A stretch of 64,000 nt of DNA from Whitmania pigra (GCA_021613335.1 JAJTWR010000448.1:257501-321500); one strand, 5' to 3'. Positions 22,537 to 32,892 are shown, counted from the first letter of the stretch. The notes: a model not told the origin generated them from the sequence alone. Made by a program: numbers and translations.

Positions 22537-22975
22537 CTTATTGTTTAAAGCAACAAATAGTTATTATTTGATTAAAGTCTATTGCACAACAACGAATTTC
22601 TAATAAATGTTTTATTAACAACGTCAGTTGAAATGACGAACTCAAAACGCTCAAACGCACGTCTCTTACAAACGTAGACGAGAAAAGGTAAAAGTGAAGT
22701 GTTGGAGGATGAAATTATACGATCAAATTGAAAGGTTGCACCTTAGCTGTCAATCAAATCGAAAGGCAAGGCGATATAATTAGATCAATCTTTTGCAACA
22801 CATGTTACCACTTCAAGTTGATGGTTCAGACACGAAGTTTAAGAATTAAAAATAATATTTTTTGTTTTAAATGGCTAGAATCTGATAAATTTTGTAATTA
22901 TGATTGCTTAAGTTTAAGCCTAGTGTCACTTTCTGCAACCTTTATAATTTTTCATGTTTTAATGATGCTATAAAA
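22537..22975. other. upstream region of the tyrosinase gene
   Basis: AT-rich sequence 5' of the tyrosinase ATG. The promoter should be here, but I see no TATA box at a convincing distance. An 81-codon plus-strand frame (22728-22973) is unrecognisable and probably chance. Confidence 0.3.
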
Positions 22976-23035
22976 TTTATTTTATTTTATTTACTTCATT
23001 AAAGTCCGTTGCATAACTAGGATGATTTGGACTTG
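22976..23035 (-). mobile_element. isolated 3' tail of the RNase H LINE/SINE family
   Basis: Reads AAGTCCGTTGCATAACTAGG followed by ATGATTTGGAC on the plus strand, preceded by TTTATTTTATTTACTT. This is the inverted form of the tail found at 39598, 43340, 52180 and 60031. Confidence 0.8.
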
Positions 23036-23480
23036 ATGCTGTAAAATGTAGATGATTTTACTTTATTGCTAAAAGGACAGTGGTTTTCCCAGAAAAAATG
23101 TTAGCAAAAAATTCAGATTTTCGATTGGTTTCCAGGCTTGCCTCCTGTTGCTCGACTACTTTCCCAAGCTTTCAATGTTTTTAATTTTCTTGATGAAAGT
23201 GTGGATCAACCATCAACTTGTAATTTGGGCAGCATAATTGATTAGGCAACGAAAATATTGTTTTGCAGCGATGAATCACTGAGATAAATTAAAATATGAA
23301 TTTCGGAGCTTCATTTCCAAAGATCCTAGATATGAACGTAATCAAATTGAATTAATAAAATTTACTTTAAGTAATTTTTGTTAGTTACTATTCAATTATT
23401 ACCATAATAAAACAATTTTTTTAAATAAAAAAGGTAGAAACATAAAGTTGGGAAATTTAACCGAAACTGATTCAATGTTT
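23036..23480. other. no gene seen
   Basis: A plus-strand stretch near 23120-23250 can be read as WFPGLPPVARLLSQAFNVF but has no recognised family and ends in stops. Otherwise AT-rich. Confidence 0.3.
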
Positions 23481-23680
23481 AAATTTAAATTAATGTTTTA
23501 ATGCTTTTATGGCCTTTTGGAGTCTAATTGGTATCAGGAAATTTCATTATGTGTAAAATTTATCGTCTAAAATATTTTAACAATTCCAGTTGCTCCTTCA
23601 GTATGGGTTGTTCGTATGTTGTCCCCATCCATGAACTTTTCAAGTTGGCATCTAATATAATTTATCGATTCCTCAGATTC
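23480..23680. repeat. dispersed repeat, partner of 26210-26375
   Basis: The two segments share, in order, AATGCTTTTATG, GGAAATTTCATTA-like, TTTATCGTCTAAAATATT, CTTTTCAAGTT and AATTTATCGATT. Each is followed about 100 bp (here) or 15 bp (partner) later by a GCAGGGAC motif. They are probably two diverged copies of one transposon end. Confidence 0.65.
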
Positions 23681-23859
23681 TCTAATTTCTTTTGATAATT
23701 CTATGAGTTCCTGCTCCAATGTGTGCAAGTAAGAGTTACATTTAAAATTGGAATCTAATTGAGCTCATCTTAACAAGTGCAGGCAGGGACACACCGAAGA
23801 CAAAATAGTTGGGGTGGCATAAAGGAGAGGGCGCAAGTCCTCAGAACATGTAAATTAAT

Positions 23860-24262
23860 TGTTTGGGACGACCACGGCTCACAAGTAGGCTATCGAAGCC
23901 CTTGACATTACTCTTAGAGATTTGATGGGAAATAACATCTTGATGGGAGGAACTCTGTCTCTACAGTAGCAGAATTAATTGATGCAATTTATCCAACGGT
24001 TTCCACAAACTATGAACATTCAAACTGGTGGTAAGAGAGGGCCATTCTTGCTGCCAAAAATGTTTATGAAATCAACAATAAAATGCTATCAAAGTTATTG
24101 GGCAATGTAATTGAAGCAATTATCTTAACAAGAAAATGAGAAGGATTAACATTTTATAATGCATGGATATCCCTCATTCCCACAGATATTCCTTTTAACT
24201 TTAACAGATTGCAATTTCCAGTGAGACTTGCGTTCCCGATATTTATAAACAAGTCACAATCT
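23860..24262 (+). mobile_element. Helitron helicase (Pif1-like) C-terminal fragment
   Basis: Translation in several frames gives TVAELIDAIYPTV, ERAILAAKNVYEINNKMLSK, NVIEAIILTRK, ISLIPTDIPFNFNRLQFPVR and LAFPIFINKSQ. This is the order of the last helicase motifs of animal Helitrons (ERAILAPKN..., LQFPVRLAFAMTINKSQGQ). The stretch between the second and third blocks is deleted, and the final SQG motif is broken. Helitrons replicate by a rolling-circle route and are known for capturing host gene pieces. No 5' TC end or 3' CTRR hairpin could be assigned. Confidence 0.72.
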
Positions 24263-24281
24263 ACTAGGGGCAATCTACTAA

Positions 24282-24418
24282 GTGCGCCCGCATTGCCTAA
24301 CGGTTAAGGCTGCGCCTCTCAGGGTGGCAGCACGGGGTTCAAACCCCGCTGCGGGTGCACCGTCCTAATAATCAAGATATACAACGGACGTTAATAATAA
24401 AAAAATCACTGAAAAAAA
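24282..24418 (+). mobile_element. tRNA-derived SINE, copy 1
   Basis: Begins GTGCGCCCGCATTGCCTAAC, with an A-box-like TTGCCTAACGG and a perfect T-arm with B box (GGGGTTCAAACCCC), then CTGCGGGTGCACC. This head is joined to the LINE-type tail GTCCTAATAATC ... ACAACGGACGTTAATAA and an A-rich end. Flanked by AATCTACTAA (24272-24281) and AATCTATTAA (24419-24428), a 10-bp target duplication with one change. Likely transcribed by RNA polymerase III and moved by the LINE whose tail it shares. Confidence 0.9.
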
Positions 24419-24428
24419 AATCTATTAA

Positions 24429-24942
24429 ATACTGTGGAGATCTCCGTGTTTTTCTCGCGGACAACTTTATGTTGGACGCTCAAGGGTGGTTTCGCCAAAC
24501 AAATTATTTATTCTTGCTCCAGGGGGTGAAACTAAAAATGTTGTTTATAACCAAGTATCGTGTTAATTCATAATAATAAAAATTTTTGTATACTATAAAT
24601 TAAGTTTATTCATTTGCAAATATATTAGCGGGGAAAACCGGTTAAACAGCTAGTTGAGAATAAATAACCAGTAAAATTGTGAAACTAGTTATCAGCAGTA
24701 TCTGATGACTCGCACATAAAAGACATGGAGGAATCAGGCAATGATATCGATGAAACAGTAAGAATGAAATTAACTAACATTTGATAGAAAAAAACTTATT
24801 TACAAAACAATTAACATATTTCAGCTGACAGCATCATCAGAAGGATCCAGCACAATAGATATTTCATAGTTTGACATTGCTGACATTGAGAGATTATGGG
24901 AGCTTCTTATGTCATGATTTATTACTATCATCATTATTATTA
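24429..24942. other. no gene seen
   Basis: A possible short acidic reading frame (HIKDMEESGNDIDETV) lies at about 24710-24755 and a pyrimidine-AG before CTGACAGCATCATC at about 24828. There is no family match. Confidence 0.25.
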
Positions 24943-26115
24943 CAGTGAAACCCACTTATCTCGACCTCGGTTAACTCGCCAACCTTATTAAGTCGACGCT
25001 TTTGAATTGGAACCGCCAAATTCACTTTTTATCTTATCATTTTCTCAATGGTTATGTCGACGCTTTTATGCCGCCGAAACCTAATAATATCTCTAGCACA
25101 AAAGAGTGTCAAATTCGCCACTTTACACCAGTTATCTCGATCCCTTGACTAATCGACGACTTTGAAGCGGAACCACCAAATTCCCATGTTGTTGCAGCCA
25201 CAATCGGTTATGTTAATTTCTTTATTTCGCCGAACCCAATTCACTCTTGCTGATTTTGTCAAAGGGAGATCCCCTATTCTGCTTATTTTATTTGTTCTAA
25301 AGTGTCTGGAAATGTTAAGTTAAAACTGGATAATCAGTCAATAGAGAAAGTATGAAATCATTCTGCAGCTAGAAAAAAGAAACAACACCAGCAGACCTTA
25401 GTCATCAGCATGGCATTCCAGTAAATACCATTTCAAGATGGAAAATGAAGGCTGTTGACAAAGCAAATGTACGATTTTTACAAATATATATTTGATTCAG
25501 TAATAAAAAAACTTAGAATGGCTGGGCATAAAGCTATCGAGTGCTTCAATGGTTCACAAATTCGAGAGCTTCCTGTCAATGGTCCCTTCCTGATGGAGAA
25601 GGCGGACATCTTTGCTGCCAAGCTAGGATGTCCTGACTTTAAAGAGGTGGCTGGATTGTTTCATAAAGAGGCACAACCAAATGTCTTCAAAGCAATTTGT
25701 GGAGAGAGCGCTGCAGTTCAATAGGAGCAAGTGGATTCATGGTTCAACACTCAAATGCGCACAATTTTGGAGACCTATGAGAGTCGGAACATTTTTAATG
25801 CTGATGAAACTGGGGTATTTTAGAAAATCGAAGGACCACCTTATTGTACTAGTTTCTGCTGACATGGAAGGAAGCCAAAAACTCCCACTCTACACTATAG
25901 GAAATTCCAAGAATCACAGATGCATTTAAGCAGACCAAAGTTATCCCATGCGATGACGACGGCCACAAAGATCCTGGATCTATTTCAGTGCATGAGTGAA
26001 AAAATGGGACAGAAAGCAGAAAAAAAAGAATCATGGACAACTGGAGAGCTCATCCGGATGTTCCTGGGGGTGACCCGTCAAAACAGCTCGGCGACACAAA
26101 CAGCCTCGTTAAAAT
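24943..26115 (+). mobile_element. Tigger/pogo DNA transposon relic
   Basis: Starts TA-CAGTGAAACCCACTTATCTC, a Tigger-type terminus at a TA target; a related phrase (CCAGTTATCTCGATCCCTTG) occurs near 25130. Transposase remains include the CENP-B-type HTH (HGIPVNTISRWKMKAVDK), NGPFLMEKADIFAAKLG, FKAICGESAAVQ, then in other frames FNADETGVF and LPLYTIGNSKNHRC, i.e. the first catalytic Asp region of DDE_1. Frameshifted and truncated before the later Asp residues. The right end (about 26080-26140) has repeated phrases AAAATAGCCC/GGCGACA of unknown origin. Confidence 0.8.
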
Positions 26116-26209
26116 AGCCCGGCGACAAAATAGCCCAGGACAATATATTGAAAAAAAATTTTGTGAGTTGAATACATTAACTGATAACTGATTCCAAATT
26201 TAATTCAAA

Positions 26210-26375
26210 GTTAGTGGTTTGAATGCTTTTATGACCGTTATGAGTTTAATTGATATCACGGAATTTCATTAAGTGGAAGATTTATCGTCTAAAATATTAA
26301 GATTCCGGCTACTTCCTTAGTTTACATAGACTTTTCAAGTTAGTATTTAATATAAATTATCGATTGACAAGCAAC
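26210..26375. repeat. dispersed repeat, partner of 23480-23680
   Basis: Same order of shared phrases as the partner, in the same orientation. It ends next to CATGTGCAGGGACGCCCCCT, a G/C-rich terminus also seen near 51.98 kb. Confidence 0.65.
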
Positions 26376-26439
26376 ATGTGCAGGGACGCCCCCTTGAGGG
26401 TCCCCGACGCACCATCATATTTTTCAACTCCAAAGCCAG

Positions 26440-26880
26440 TTAGATTAACTTCAAAGTCGTCAGTATGTCGAGAATTTCAACAAAAGCAAATGGAAGAGTT
26501 AGAGATTTCAGTGAATTGAACAGTTCTGCTCCTGTGGTGTTGGTTAGCAAAAATAGTGAACATAGCAAACCCTCATGCACATCCTCCTTATATAGATATC
26601 GCACATAAACAAGTAGTATTGCCTTGTTGTGGATAACTGTACTTTCGTCAACTTGGAGATTCATTAATCCTCTCCAACAATTGTGTCTCAATGTCTTCGG
26701 CTATTTCCTCAATGCGCCTAGTCACAGTGCTAGCTGACAAAGGCACATGTGCTATTTTTTCCGCAGCAGCCTCTCCTAGAATTTCACGGCAAATGTCTTT
26801 AGTGGAGGGCAAAATCAATTCTTCACCGATAGTGAATGGCTTTTTAGCCTTAGCAATGCGGTTAGCCACCAAATATTAAT
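26440..26880 (-). mobile_element. hAT transposase N-terminal part (ZBED5/FAM200-like)
   Basis: Two overlapping minus-strand frames give VANRIAKAKKPFTIGEELIL, EKIAHVPLSASTVTRRIEEI and then LQVDESTVIHNKAILLVYVR. This is the segment just after the BED finger and around the first catalytic Asp in ZBED5/FAM200-type proteins. A frameshift lies near 26650-26690. It is complementary in content to the C-terminal part at 31.6-32.9 kb but on the opposite strand. The 55 bp beyond it (26890-26945) match the LTR at 30120-30598. Confidence 0.8.
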
Positions 26881-26949
26881 TATATAACTTCCTGCACGAT
26901 TGGAGCCTGGTGAAGTTATGGGGCGAAGTTCAGTGTCCCACAATGAAAA

Positions 26950-27588
26950 GGAAAAAAGATAATAATGAAATTACTTCACTGTAATCACTTAATTAAATTA
27001 TTAAAATTTATTTTAAATTAAAAATTTAATTTAATTAAAAACTTTATTTTTATTATTACAAAATGTAAGTAAAATTGACAAATGCTCAATCCTAAAAATG
27101 TGAGTCAATATTGTTATGTAATGACATTATTAATGTATTGCCATCGTAGTTATCATGATGCTGACATTGTTATGATATAATAACAATAAACAATATAATA
27201 TTATGACATTATAATAATCAAACAATATTATTATCATTATTATTGTAATTATTAACATATTTTGATAAAAAATTAGCACTTTGAATAAATTTGTGAGCAA
27301 AACAAAACCTTGACTTGGTAGACACTGAACTGCTTCTGCCCGGAATTGTTGCGACTCAAACTTTCGTCTGAGGATTTGAAGGTCGTTCGAAATGTTTTTA
27401 ATACGTTAAAAAATATGTTAACTTGCAATGAGTAAAAGAGACAATGCAGAGAATGTTACATTATATCAATGAAATAGGTATTTAATAAGTAACATTTAAT
27501 ACTTTAGTAAGTGTGTATTACACACCAAAATCACAAAAGCCTGTTGTGACTGCAACAACATATTTAATGAGATACAAGAGTTACAGGA
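26950..27588. other. AT-rich, no gene seen
   Basis: Long A/T runs with TTATTATTG-type simple sequence between 27000 and 27260. No coding signal. Confidence 0.4.
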
Positions 27589-27598
27589 CATTTATTTT

Positions 27599-28502
27599 TT
27601 ATTTATAATATTGATAAATATATCTGTCACAATCTGATGTTTTCTCCTCGGGAAATACGAATGCGCTCAAAACCGTCAACCCACCGGAATCAGAGAAAGG
27701 AGGCGAGAGTAGAACACTGGACGGTTGGGGGACTTTGGATCGAAGGTCGGCATCCAACGAGGGACTCGGGCTGCTGCTTCCATCCCCTCTTCTCCTCAAA
27801 ATGTCGGAAATTCCTGCAGAGGAGGTCAACACTTCCTTGACTTCGTTGTTTTCTTTCAGGACGGAGTTCTCTGCATCCTCCAGTTTGTTCATCTGTTCGC
27901 AACATGAGCTGATATCCGACTGGATGAAACATGTTGAGTTGGTAATTGTTTGTAAATAAAAAGTTAACGAGTAAATATTTTAACGGGAGTCGTTGTGAAT
28001 TATCAGTGTTTTGCTCTGTTTTAAAAACAAAGTAGGAAAAAAATTCTAATAATAAAAATCCAAGTTTTATAGAAGGTTCAAACAAATTATAAAAGGTTAA
28101 GTTTAAGTTCAATACTAAGAAATGTTTTCAAAAAAGTGAAATATTAGGAATTCGTGAAGAAAAAACCCTGCTGCTAAACTGATAATTGCCAACTTGGCCT
28201 TTCATTTTACAACACAAAACATATTACATCACAAATCAAAGTAAAAAATATCACCACACAAAACACAGCCATCATGAGGTTCAAACTCAACTGACCGAAA
28301 GCTTTCAAAGTAATATCTTCCGCACTTTTCCCACTCTTCAATCATTTTAAGCAGACGAATTCTCTCGTCGTCCAAGTACAAGCACAACTCGCTCAGTTCT
28401 TGGTTCTCATCCAGCAAGACTTGATTCTCGTGCACCAGTTTTTGGTTGGCAACGACGTAGTTGCGTAGTTGACCGTTCAGTCGAATTTGCTCCTCCTTCA
28501 GC
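27599..28502 (-). CDS. CCDC85: CCDC85-like coiled-coil protein, two last exons (28502-28296, 27908-27599)
   Basis: CCDC85 proteins are small coiled-coil adaptors at cell junctions and in transcriptional control. The first exon follows an acceptor (CTGGCAG/G) and encodes RLKEEQIRLNGQLRNYV, then VHENQVLLDENQELSELCLY, LDDERIRLLKMIEEWEKCGR and YYFESF. The DENQEL.ELC.(F/Y)LDD(E/D)R ... W...GRY pattern is diagnostic. A donor at TTTCG/GTCAGT and an acceptor at ATATCAG/C join it in phase to CCEQMNKLEDAENSVLKENN EVKEVL, the second coil, followed by a Ser/Pro-rich tail and a TAA at 27599-27601 with AATAAA overlapping. The N-terminal exon is not found. Upstream, the GGTAAAACCGT element begins only 48 bp away. 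Gene intactness is uncertain for that reason. Confidence 0.72.
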
Positions 28503-28564
28503 CTGCCAGAATTTTATCCGAGCTGAACGGCATGGGCCTCCGAGATTGCGGTAAAACCGTTCGA

Positions 28565-29532
28565 GAAATTTTAAAAACATATTTAAAATCTGCAGATTAT
28601 TTCCTTTCTAAAAATATATGTTTCGTTAACGTGTCTCCAGCGCAAGTACCGAAATTTAATTTTTAAAAAAGACCGATTTCGTGTTTACCATAGATATAAA
28701 AACGCTTTACTTTCGTTAAAAAATGTAAAACATGTACCAGTAATATAAATTTTGTATTTTTATTAATGAAAACATAAATTAAAATGTTTTATTGAAAAAA
28801 AACTGGAACTTTTCATGAGCTTGCTATACGACGCTATAATACTGCATGCAAAAGCAGCACATAAATGAACTGCCATTCCATTGTTGCGTTTTTTACGATA
28901 TGTTAGTGCAGTGTATGGTGGGCCCGTCTGTTGCAGGCATCGCATTGTACCCATTGATAGCCACTGTCATCCTCCGTCGATCCACAGTAAAGGCATGTGT
29001 TGGTCATATCGTCTGAAAGACGAAGAATTTCTTTTGCATATGACATCCGATTATCATCTGGGGCTATCCCATCAATTGGATAATCACCCTCTTCGTCCAT
29101 AGCCCGAAGCGTAAAGGCTACATAAATGCCACAGTTGTGACTATCGCGTTGCACACCTGTCCACGGCCCCCTCTTCATCGTAATGTTCATCCACCTGTTA
29201 TTTTTTGAGCTTCTACAAAGTGAATCAAAAAATCTCTTCATCTTTTCCTGGTTTCGACTCTCTCCTGGCATCGGATCGTAAAATAGTACTTCTTTTGAAT
29301 CATTTATAACAATGAAAAATAATTTAAATTTATTATTTATTAATTTTTATAACAGAAAAATAAAAAAGTAATGTAAATTGATTCATTTACGTATGTGTTA
29401 TATCTATGGTAAACACAAAATCGGTCTTTTTAAAAAATTAAATTTCGATACTTGCGCTGGAGACACGTTAACGAAACATATATTTTTAGAAAGGAAATAA
29501 TCTGTAGATTTTAAATATGTTTTTAAAATTTC
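28565..29532. repeat. 135-bp inverted repeat pair (28565-28699 / 29399-29532)
   Basis: Both arms contain AAATTTTAAAAACATATTTA, TTATTTCCTTTCTAAAAATA, GTTAACGTGTCTCCAGCGCA and GTGTTTACCATAGATATAA in inverted order with only a handful of differences. The arms are 700 bp apart and enclose the C48 protease remnant, an arrangement expected of subterminal repeats of one element. Confidence 0.88.
28903..29320 (-). pseudogene. Ulp1/C48-type cysteine protease C-terminal part with a Cys/His finger
   Basis: Ulp1-type proteases cleave SUMO-like substrates; transposons sometimes carry related domains of unknown use. The minus frame gives FIVINDSKEVLFYDPMPGES (catalytic Asp in FYDPM), then TGVQRDSHNCGIYVAFTLRA (Gln and catalytic Cys in Q-x5-CG), then CLYCGSTEDDSGYQWVQCDA with CNRRAHHTLH, a PHD-like zinc finger. 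The expected catalytic HW ahead of FIVIN is lost, and the finger ends early at a stop. It is therefore an incomplete gene. I do not recognise the superfamily; Ginger-, Zisupton- and MULE-like elements are known to carry such proteases. Confidence 0.72.
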
Positions 29533-30119
29533 AAGCGCGTTAAGGAATTTTACGTTATCGGCGCTCAAAGCCTTATACGTTAACCAAAAATTCATTTTTA
29601 TTCAAAATACATTATTTTTTTACGCGCATCATTTTCTAAATCAAGACCTTTCTAACAAAAAAAAATTATATTTTTAGCTCTACGCGTTCCAGAGTTATTA
29701 GAGCAAGACTTCAGCAAGAACTTTGATTCTGAATTATACTTAATATAGGCAAACCGTAAACTTTAAACACTTGATCGCTAATGTCAGACGTCAAGTATTT
29801 CCAAAATTATAATTAAACTTTATTAGAGACTTCTATGTAAATGACTTAATATATATTGCGGATAAAAGATTCACTTTTACTCATTTTAGGCGGAGTTTAA
29901 TTTGTTTAGGGGTGGAGCTTTATTTTTTCTTAGCATCTCATTAAAATGTGTTCGTCCGTGAACACGCCGGCCAGTCCATCACTTGAATGTTGGACTCCTG
30001 GAAATATGCTCTGGTTGCCTTGGAAACATGACTAGGAGCATTATCTTGCTGAAATTCATGTTGTTTTGCTTCAGCAAAAGGAAGGAGATGATCCTTGAGC
30101 ATTTTGTTGCGTACGTAAC

Positions 30120-30598
30120 TGCAACATAAAACTAACAAAGATTTATTAACAAACACGAGATAGAGTCCGGAGACAAGCGTCGAGAGCCCATCGAGACAAG
30201 AGCCGATGCGGCCAAGCGGAAACGAGGAACTAGTCAAAACCAAGCGAATTTGGAGACGAACGAGGCGAGCTGTTGAGAGTTTTTTTTTTTATGTTTTATT
30301 AACGTCCGTTGCATAGCTAGATGATTAGGACGGTGCACCCGCAGCGGGGTTTGATTCCCGTGCTGCCATAGTGAGAGGAGCAGCCTTAACCGTTAGGCCA
30401 AGCGGGCGCACAGCTGTTGAGAGTCTCCTGCTGTTGTTTAAATAGACTTTCGCTAGGACTTCAAACAAAGGAGTCCACTGCTATGCGCTGAGTCACTGTT
30501 GCTGTCCTGCACGTTTGTGGCCTGGCGGAGTTGTGGGCCGAAGTTCTGTGCCCGACGTTCCTAGTGTTGTGCGCCTAGAGCTTGTGTGTGATGATGCA
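30120..30598 (-). mobile_element. LTR-like insertion (solo LTR) inside the Tc1
   Basis: A segment of about 350 bp, not counting the SINE inside it, interrupts the Tc1 frame between FGRTEL... and YVRNKMLKDHL. On the minus strand it begins TGCATCATCACACAC, has a TATTTAAA box with CAGCAGGAG downstream, an AATAAA followed by TTTGTTAG, and ends TTTTATGTTGCA. The TG...CA ends and promoter/poly(A) signals suggest an LTR. The flanks (CTACT / GTTAC) do not give a clean target duplication. About 55 bp of it recur at 26890-26945. Confidence 0.6.
30280..30411 (-). mobile_element. tRNA-derived SINE, copy 2
   Basis: Inverted copy of the SINE: poly(T), then AACGTCCGTTGCATAGCTAG (tail), GGTGCACCCGCAGCGGGGTT (T arm), and the A box as CCGTTAGGCCA. 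Flanked by a perfect 12-bp target duplication, AGCTGTTGAGAG (30268-30279 and 30412-30423). It sits within the LTR-like insertion. Confidence 0.95.
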
Positions 30599-31575
30599 AG
30601 TAGGAACATTTTCCAGTGTCCAACAATTTAGATGTACTTCTGAGAGTCCTGCCTCCCTTTCAAAATCATCAGTTCAGTCCTCCCAAATGCTGAAATTCCT
30701 CCCCATACCATCACAGAGCCTCCTCCGTGTTTTCTGCTATAACAAACCTCTCTTTCTTTTCTGAGACCATGCCAGTAGTATTTATAGCCGTCTGGCCCAT
30801 CATGGTTAAATTTTTTTTTCTTCTGTGAAAATTACGCGTTCCCATCTTTCGTTGTAGCTGACCCTCTCTTTGGCCCAAAAGAGGCGTTTTTTCTTGTGAT
30901 GGACGTTCAACGCTGGAGCTCGCTTTCGCATTTCGTATCTCTCCTGTCCACTTGAATTAAGATAATTGCAGACTGTCCTAACATGGACATCCAAATCCAG
31001 CTTATCTTTTAGCTGTTTACACGAATATTCTCCTTGTGAAGCCTCCCTGATGAGGCGTCTCTGAATCTGATTCGAGAGTTTTTTCGGTCTTCCGCCCTTG
31101 TACTTCTTCCCAGATGAGTCTGGATCATCCAAAAAACATTTGATGACAGTTCTTGACCTATTCAACTCATTTGCAATCTTTTTTATTGAATAGTTTGCCT
31201 TTCCCAAGGCTTTAACTTGTCCTCTTTCTCCTTCTGTCAAACCTGCTTTCTTTCCCGTGATGAAACGAATGTAAAAAGAAGTTTTTAATTTCACACTCCT
31301 TTACTTAATGACAATTTAATGTTTGATCCTTCTAACGAGACTTTGAAATTGATGAAACGAGTCCAAACCGGAATCTGTCGTAATAATATTTCCAGGCCAA
31401 AAATGGTTCATTTGCATAATTTACGGGAACCATTAACCCATATGAAAGGAAATTTTGCACGATGCTTACAAATGGTGTTTTACGTAATTGCTGAAAATTT
31501 CATCAAGATATGTTAATTTGTAAGGATATTATCCATAAAAAGTGGGCATGTCGTAACAATATTTCTAGCACTGTA

Positions 31576-32892
31576 TATCAGGAAAACTAAAATGGTCCTT
31601 TTGTGTCGGCATATGCTGCCATGACCGGACGACTGTCAGGTTTAACTGCTCGGATTAAAGAGCACCTGAAAGTGGATCTACTCATTGTATCATTCATAGG
31701 GAAATGCTGGCAAGCTGAAAATTGTCGCCGGAATTAAACAGCGTATTGATTGATGTCATTAAAGTTATTAACCTCATCAAAGCACACGCCCTTAACTCGC
31801 GCCTGTTTGAGGAGCTTTGTGAGGAGGTGGACGCAGAGCACAGATGCCTGCTCTTACACACAGAAGATGGCTATCCGGAGGCAAATCGCTCACCAGAGTA
31901 TTTGAATTGCAAAAGCCATTGCAAAGATTTCCCTCAGAAAAGAAGTCACCGTTGGCAGCTCATTTCGGTGACAAAGTGTGGGTCGCAAAACTAGCTTACT
32001 TATATGACATATTCAGCCTGCTCAATGACCTCAATCTGTCCTTTCAGGGGGAAATGCCAAGTGTTTTCAAGTTGGCAGACAAAGTAGCTGCATTTAAAGC
32101 CAAACTAGAGTTGTGGGGAAAGCGCGTGAGCAGAGGCATTTTGGACATGTTTCAAACATTAGCGGATATTTTGTGCGAGACTGAACCTGAGCATTCATTC
32201 TCCAAGTTGGTGACGGATCACTTGTCTTTGCTTTTAAAAGAGTTCGAGCATTACTTCCCAACCACAAAAGACCCACGAACTGGTAAAGAATGGATCCGCG
32301 ACCCATTTGTCAACAAACCAGGCGAATATGCTATAGTCTGTGCAAGAAGAAGATCAACTGCTGGAGATTGCTAATGACGGCGTCCTTAAAACTGCGTTCC
32401 AGACAACAACTCTACCGGTGTTCTGGATTAAAGTCATGGCGGAATACCCTGAGATTGCAACCACAGTTTTTAAATCCATGTTGCCATTTCCGACATCCTA
32501 TCTTTGTGAAGCGGGGTTTTCTGCAGTGACAGCAACCAAAACAAAACAACGGAATAAACTGGACATAAGCAACACACTTCGGGTGTCATTGTCTCCGATT
32601 ACCCCCAGATGGAACCTTTTCGTTGCAAAGAAACAAGCTCAGGGTTCTCATTGATTTAGCGTTCTAATCACTTTATATTCATTTTTGTTGTGTGTAACTG
32701 TTCATATTTTGAAGGCATGTTTTAATACAATTTCAAATCACTTTACATTCATTTGTTTGCGTAACTGCGTTATTTTAAAGGAGGCGTTTGTAAAAATGAT
32801 CTAAAGCAATCAACTCCACTCCACCCCCCGGTCCGCGGTAAAATTATCAGGTATTGACCGGTCCGCGGCGAAAAAAAGGTTGAGGACCACTG
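31576..32892 (+). mobile_element. hAT transposon (ZBED5/FAM200-like), C-terminal half
   Basis: Holds the transposase from its middle to the stop codon, and a right terminus GGTTGAGGACCACTG ending at 32892 preceded by two GGTCCGCGG repeats. The left part is missing because the Tc1 element lies there. The termini and coding parts match the deletion derivatives at 3495-4062 and 62928-63338. Confidence 0.85.
31640..32654 (+). pseudogene. hAT transposase, ZBED5/FAM200-like, frameshifted
   Basis: Pieces in order: AMTGRLSGLTARIKEHLKVD, HREMLA, SPELNSVLIDVIKVINLIKA, HALNSRLFEELCEEVDAEHR, CLLLHTE, GGKSLTRVFELQKPLQRF, LADKVAAFKAKLELWGKRVS and, in a third frame, FWIKVMAEYPEIATTVFKSM with LPFPTSYLCEAGFSAVTATK, the C-terminal hAT dimerisation block. 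Host proteins ZBED5 and FAM200 are domesticated relatives, but three frameshifts here and the terminal repeats mark it as a dead transposon. Confidence 0.88.

Larger units (their letters stand above)
28550..29958. mobile_element. GGTAAAACCGT-family element, copy 2, with C48 protease remnant
   Basis: The left end GGTAAAACCGTTCGAG (28550) matches the terminus at 56504. The right 190 bp (about 29765-29958) is the inverted counterpart of 56523-56740, lacking only the outermost ~19 bases where the Tc1 element abuts. Inside are a 135-bp inverted repeat (28565-28699 and 29399-29532) and a minus-strand Ulp1-like gene remnant. This is the only copy in the window with coding content, so it may descend from the autonomous form. 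Confidence 0.62.
29965..31294 (-). pseudogene. Tc1 transposase, interrupted
   Basis: From 31294 the frame encodes LTEGERGQVKALGKANYSIK, ANELNRSRTVIKCFL, GRPKKLSNQIQRRLIREASQ and KKRLFWAKERVSYNERW, i.e. the paired-like HTH and the start of the DDE domain, ending at VIFTEEKK (first Asp replaced by Glu). After a frameshift, GGGSVMVWGGISAFGRTEL follows. Beyond the LTR insertion it resumes with HEFQQDNAPSHVSKATRAYF (second Asp) and VMDWPA, then breaks off before the third acidic residue. Confidence 0.85.
29959..31573 (-). mobile_element. Tc1-like transposon, 3' end truncated, interrupted by an LTR
   Basis: The outer 5' terminus CAGTGCTAGAAATATTG (reading inward from 31573) is followed outside by the TA target (31574-31575). 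Transposase pieces run on the minus strand from 31294 to about 29965. They are split by the LTR-like insertion at 30120-30598. The other end is lost where the GGTAAAACCGT element begins. The target it landed in was itself a hAT transposase (31576 onward). Confidence 0.85.

Noticed and set aside
24282..24360. tRNA gene
   Set aside because: The T arm and boxes are good, but the acceptor and anticodon stems are imperfect, and the sequence runs into a LINE-type tail with target duplications. Two other copies confirm a SINE.
31640..32654. host ZBED5/FAM200 gene
   Set aside because: Frameshifts, terminal repeats and deletion derivatives of the same sequence show that it is a transposon.
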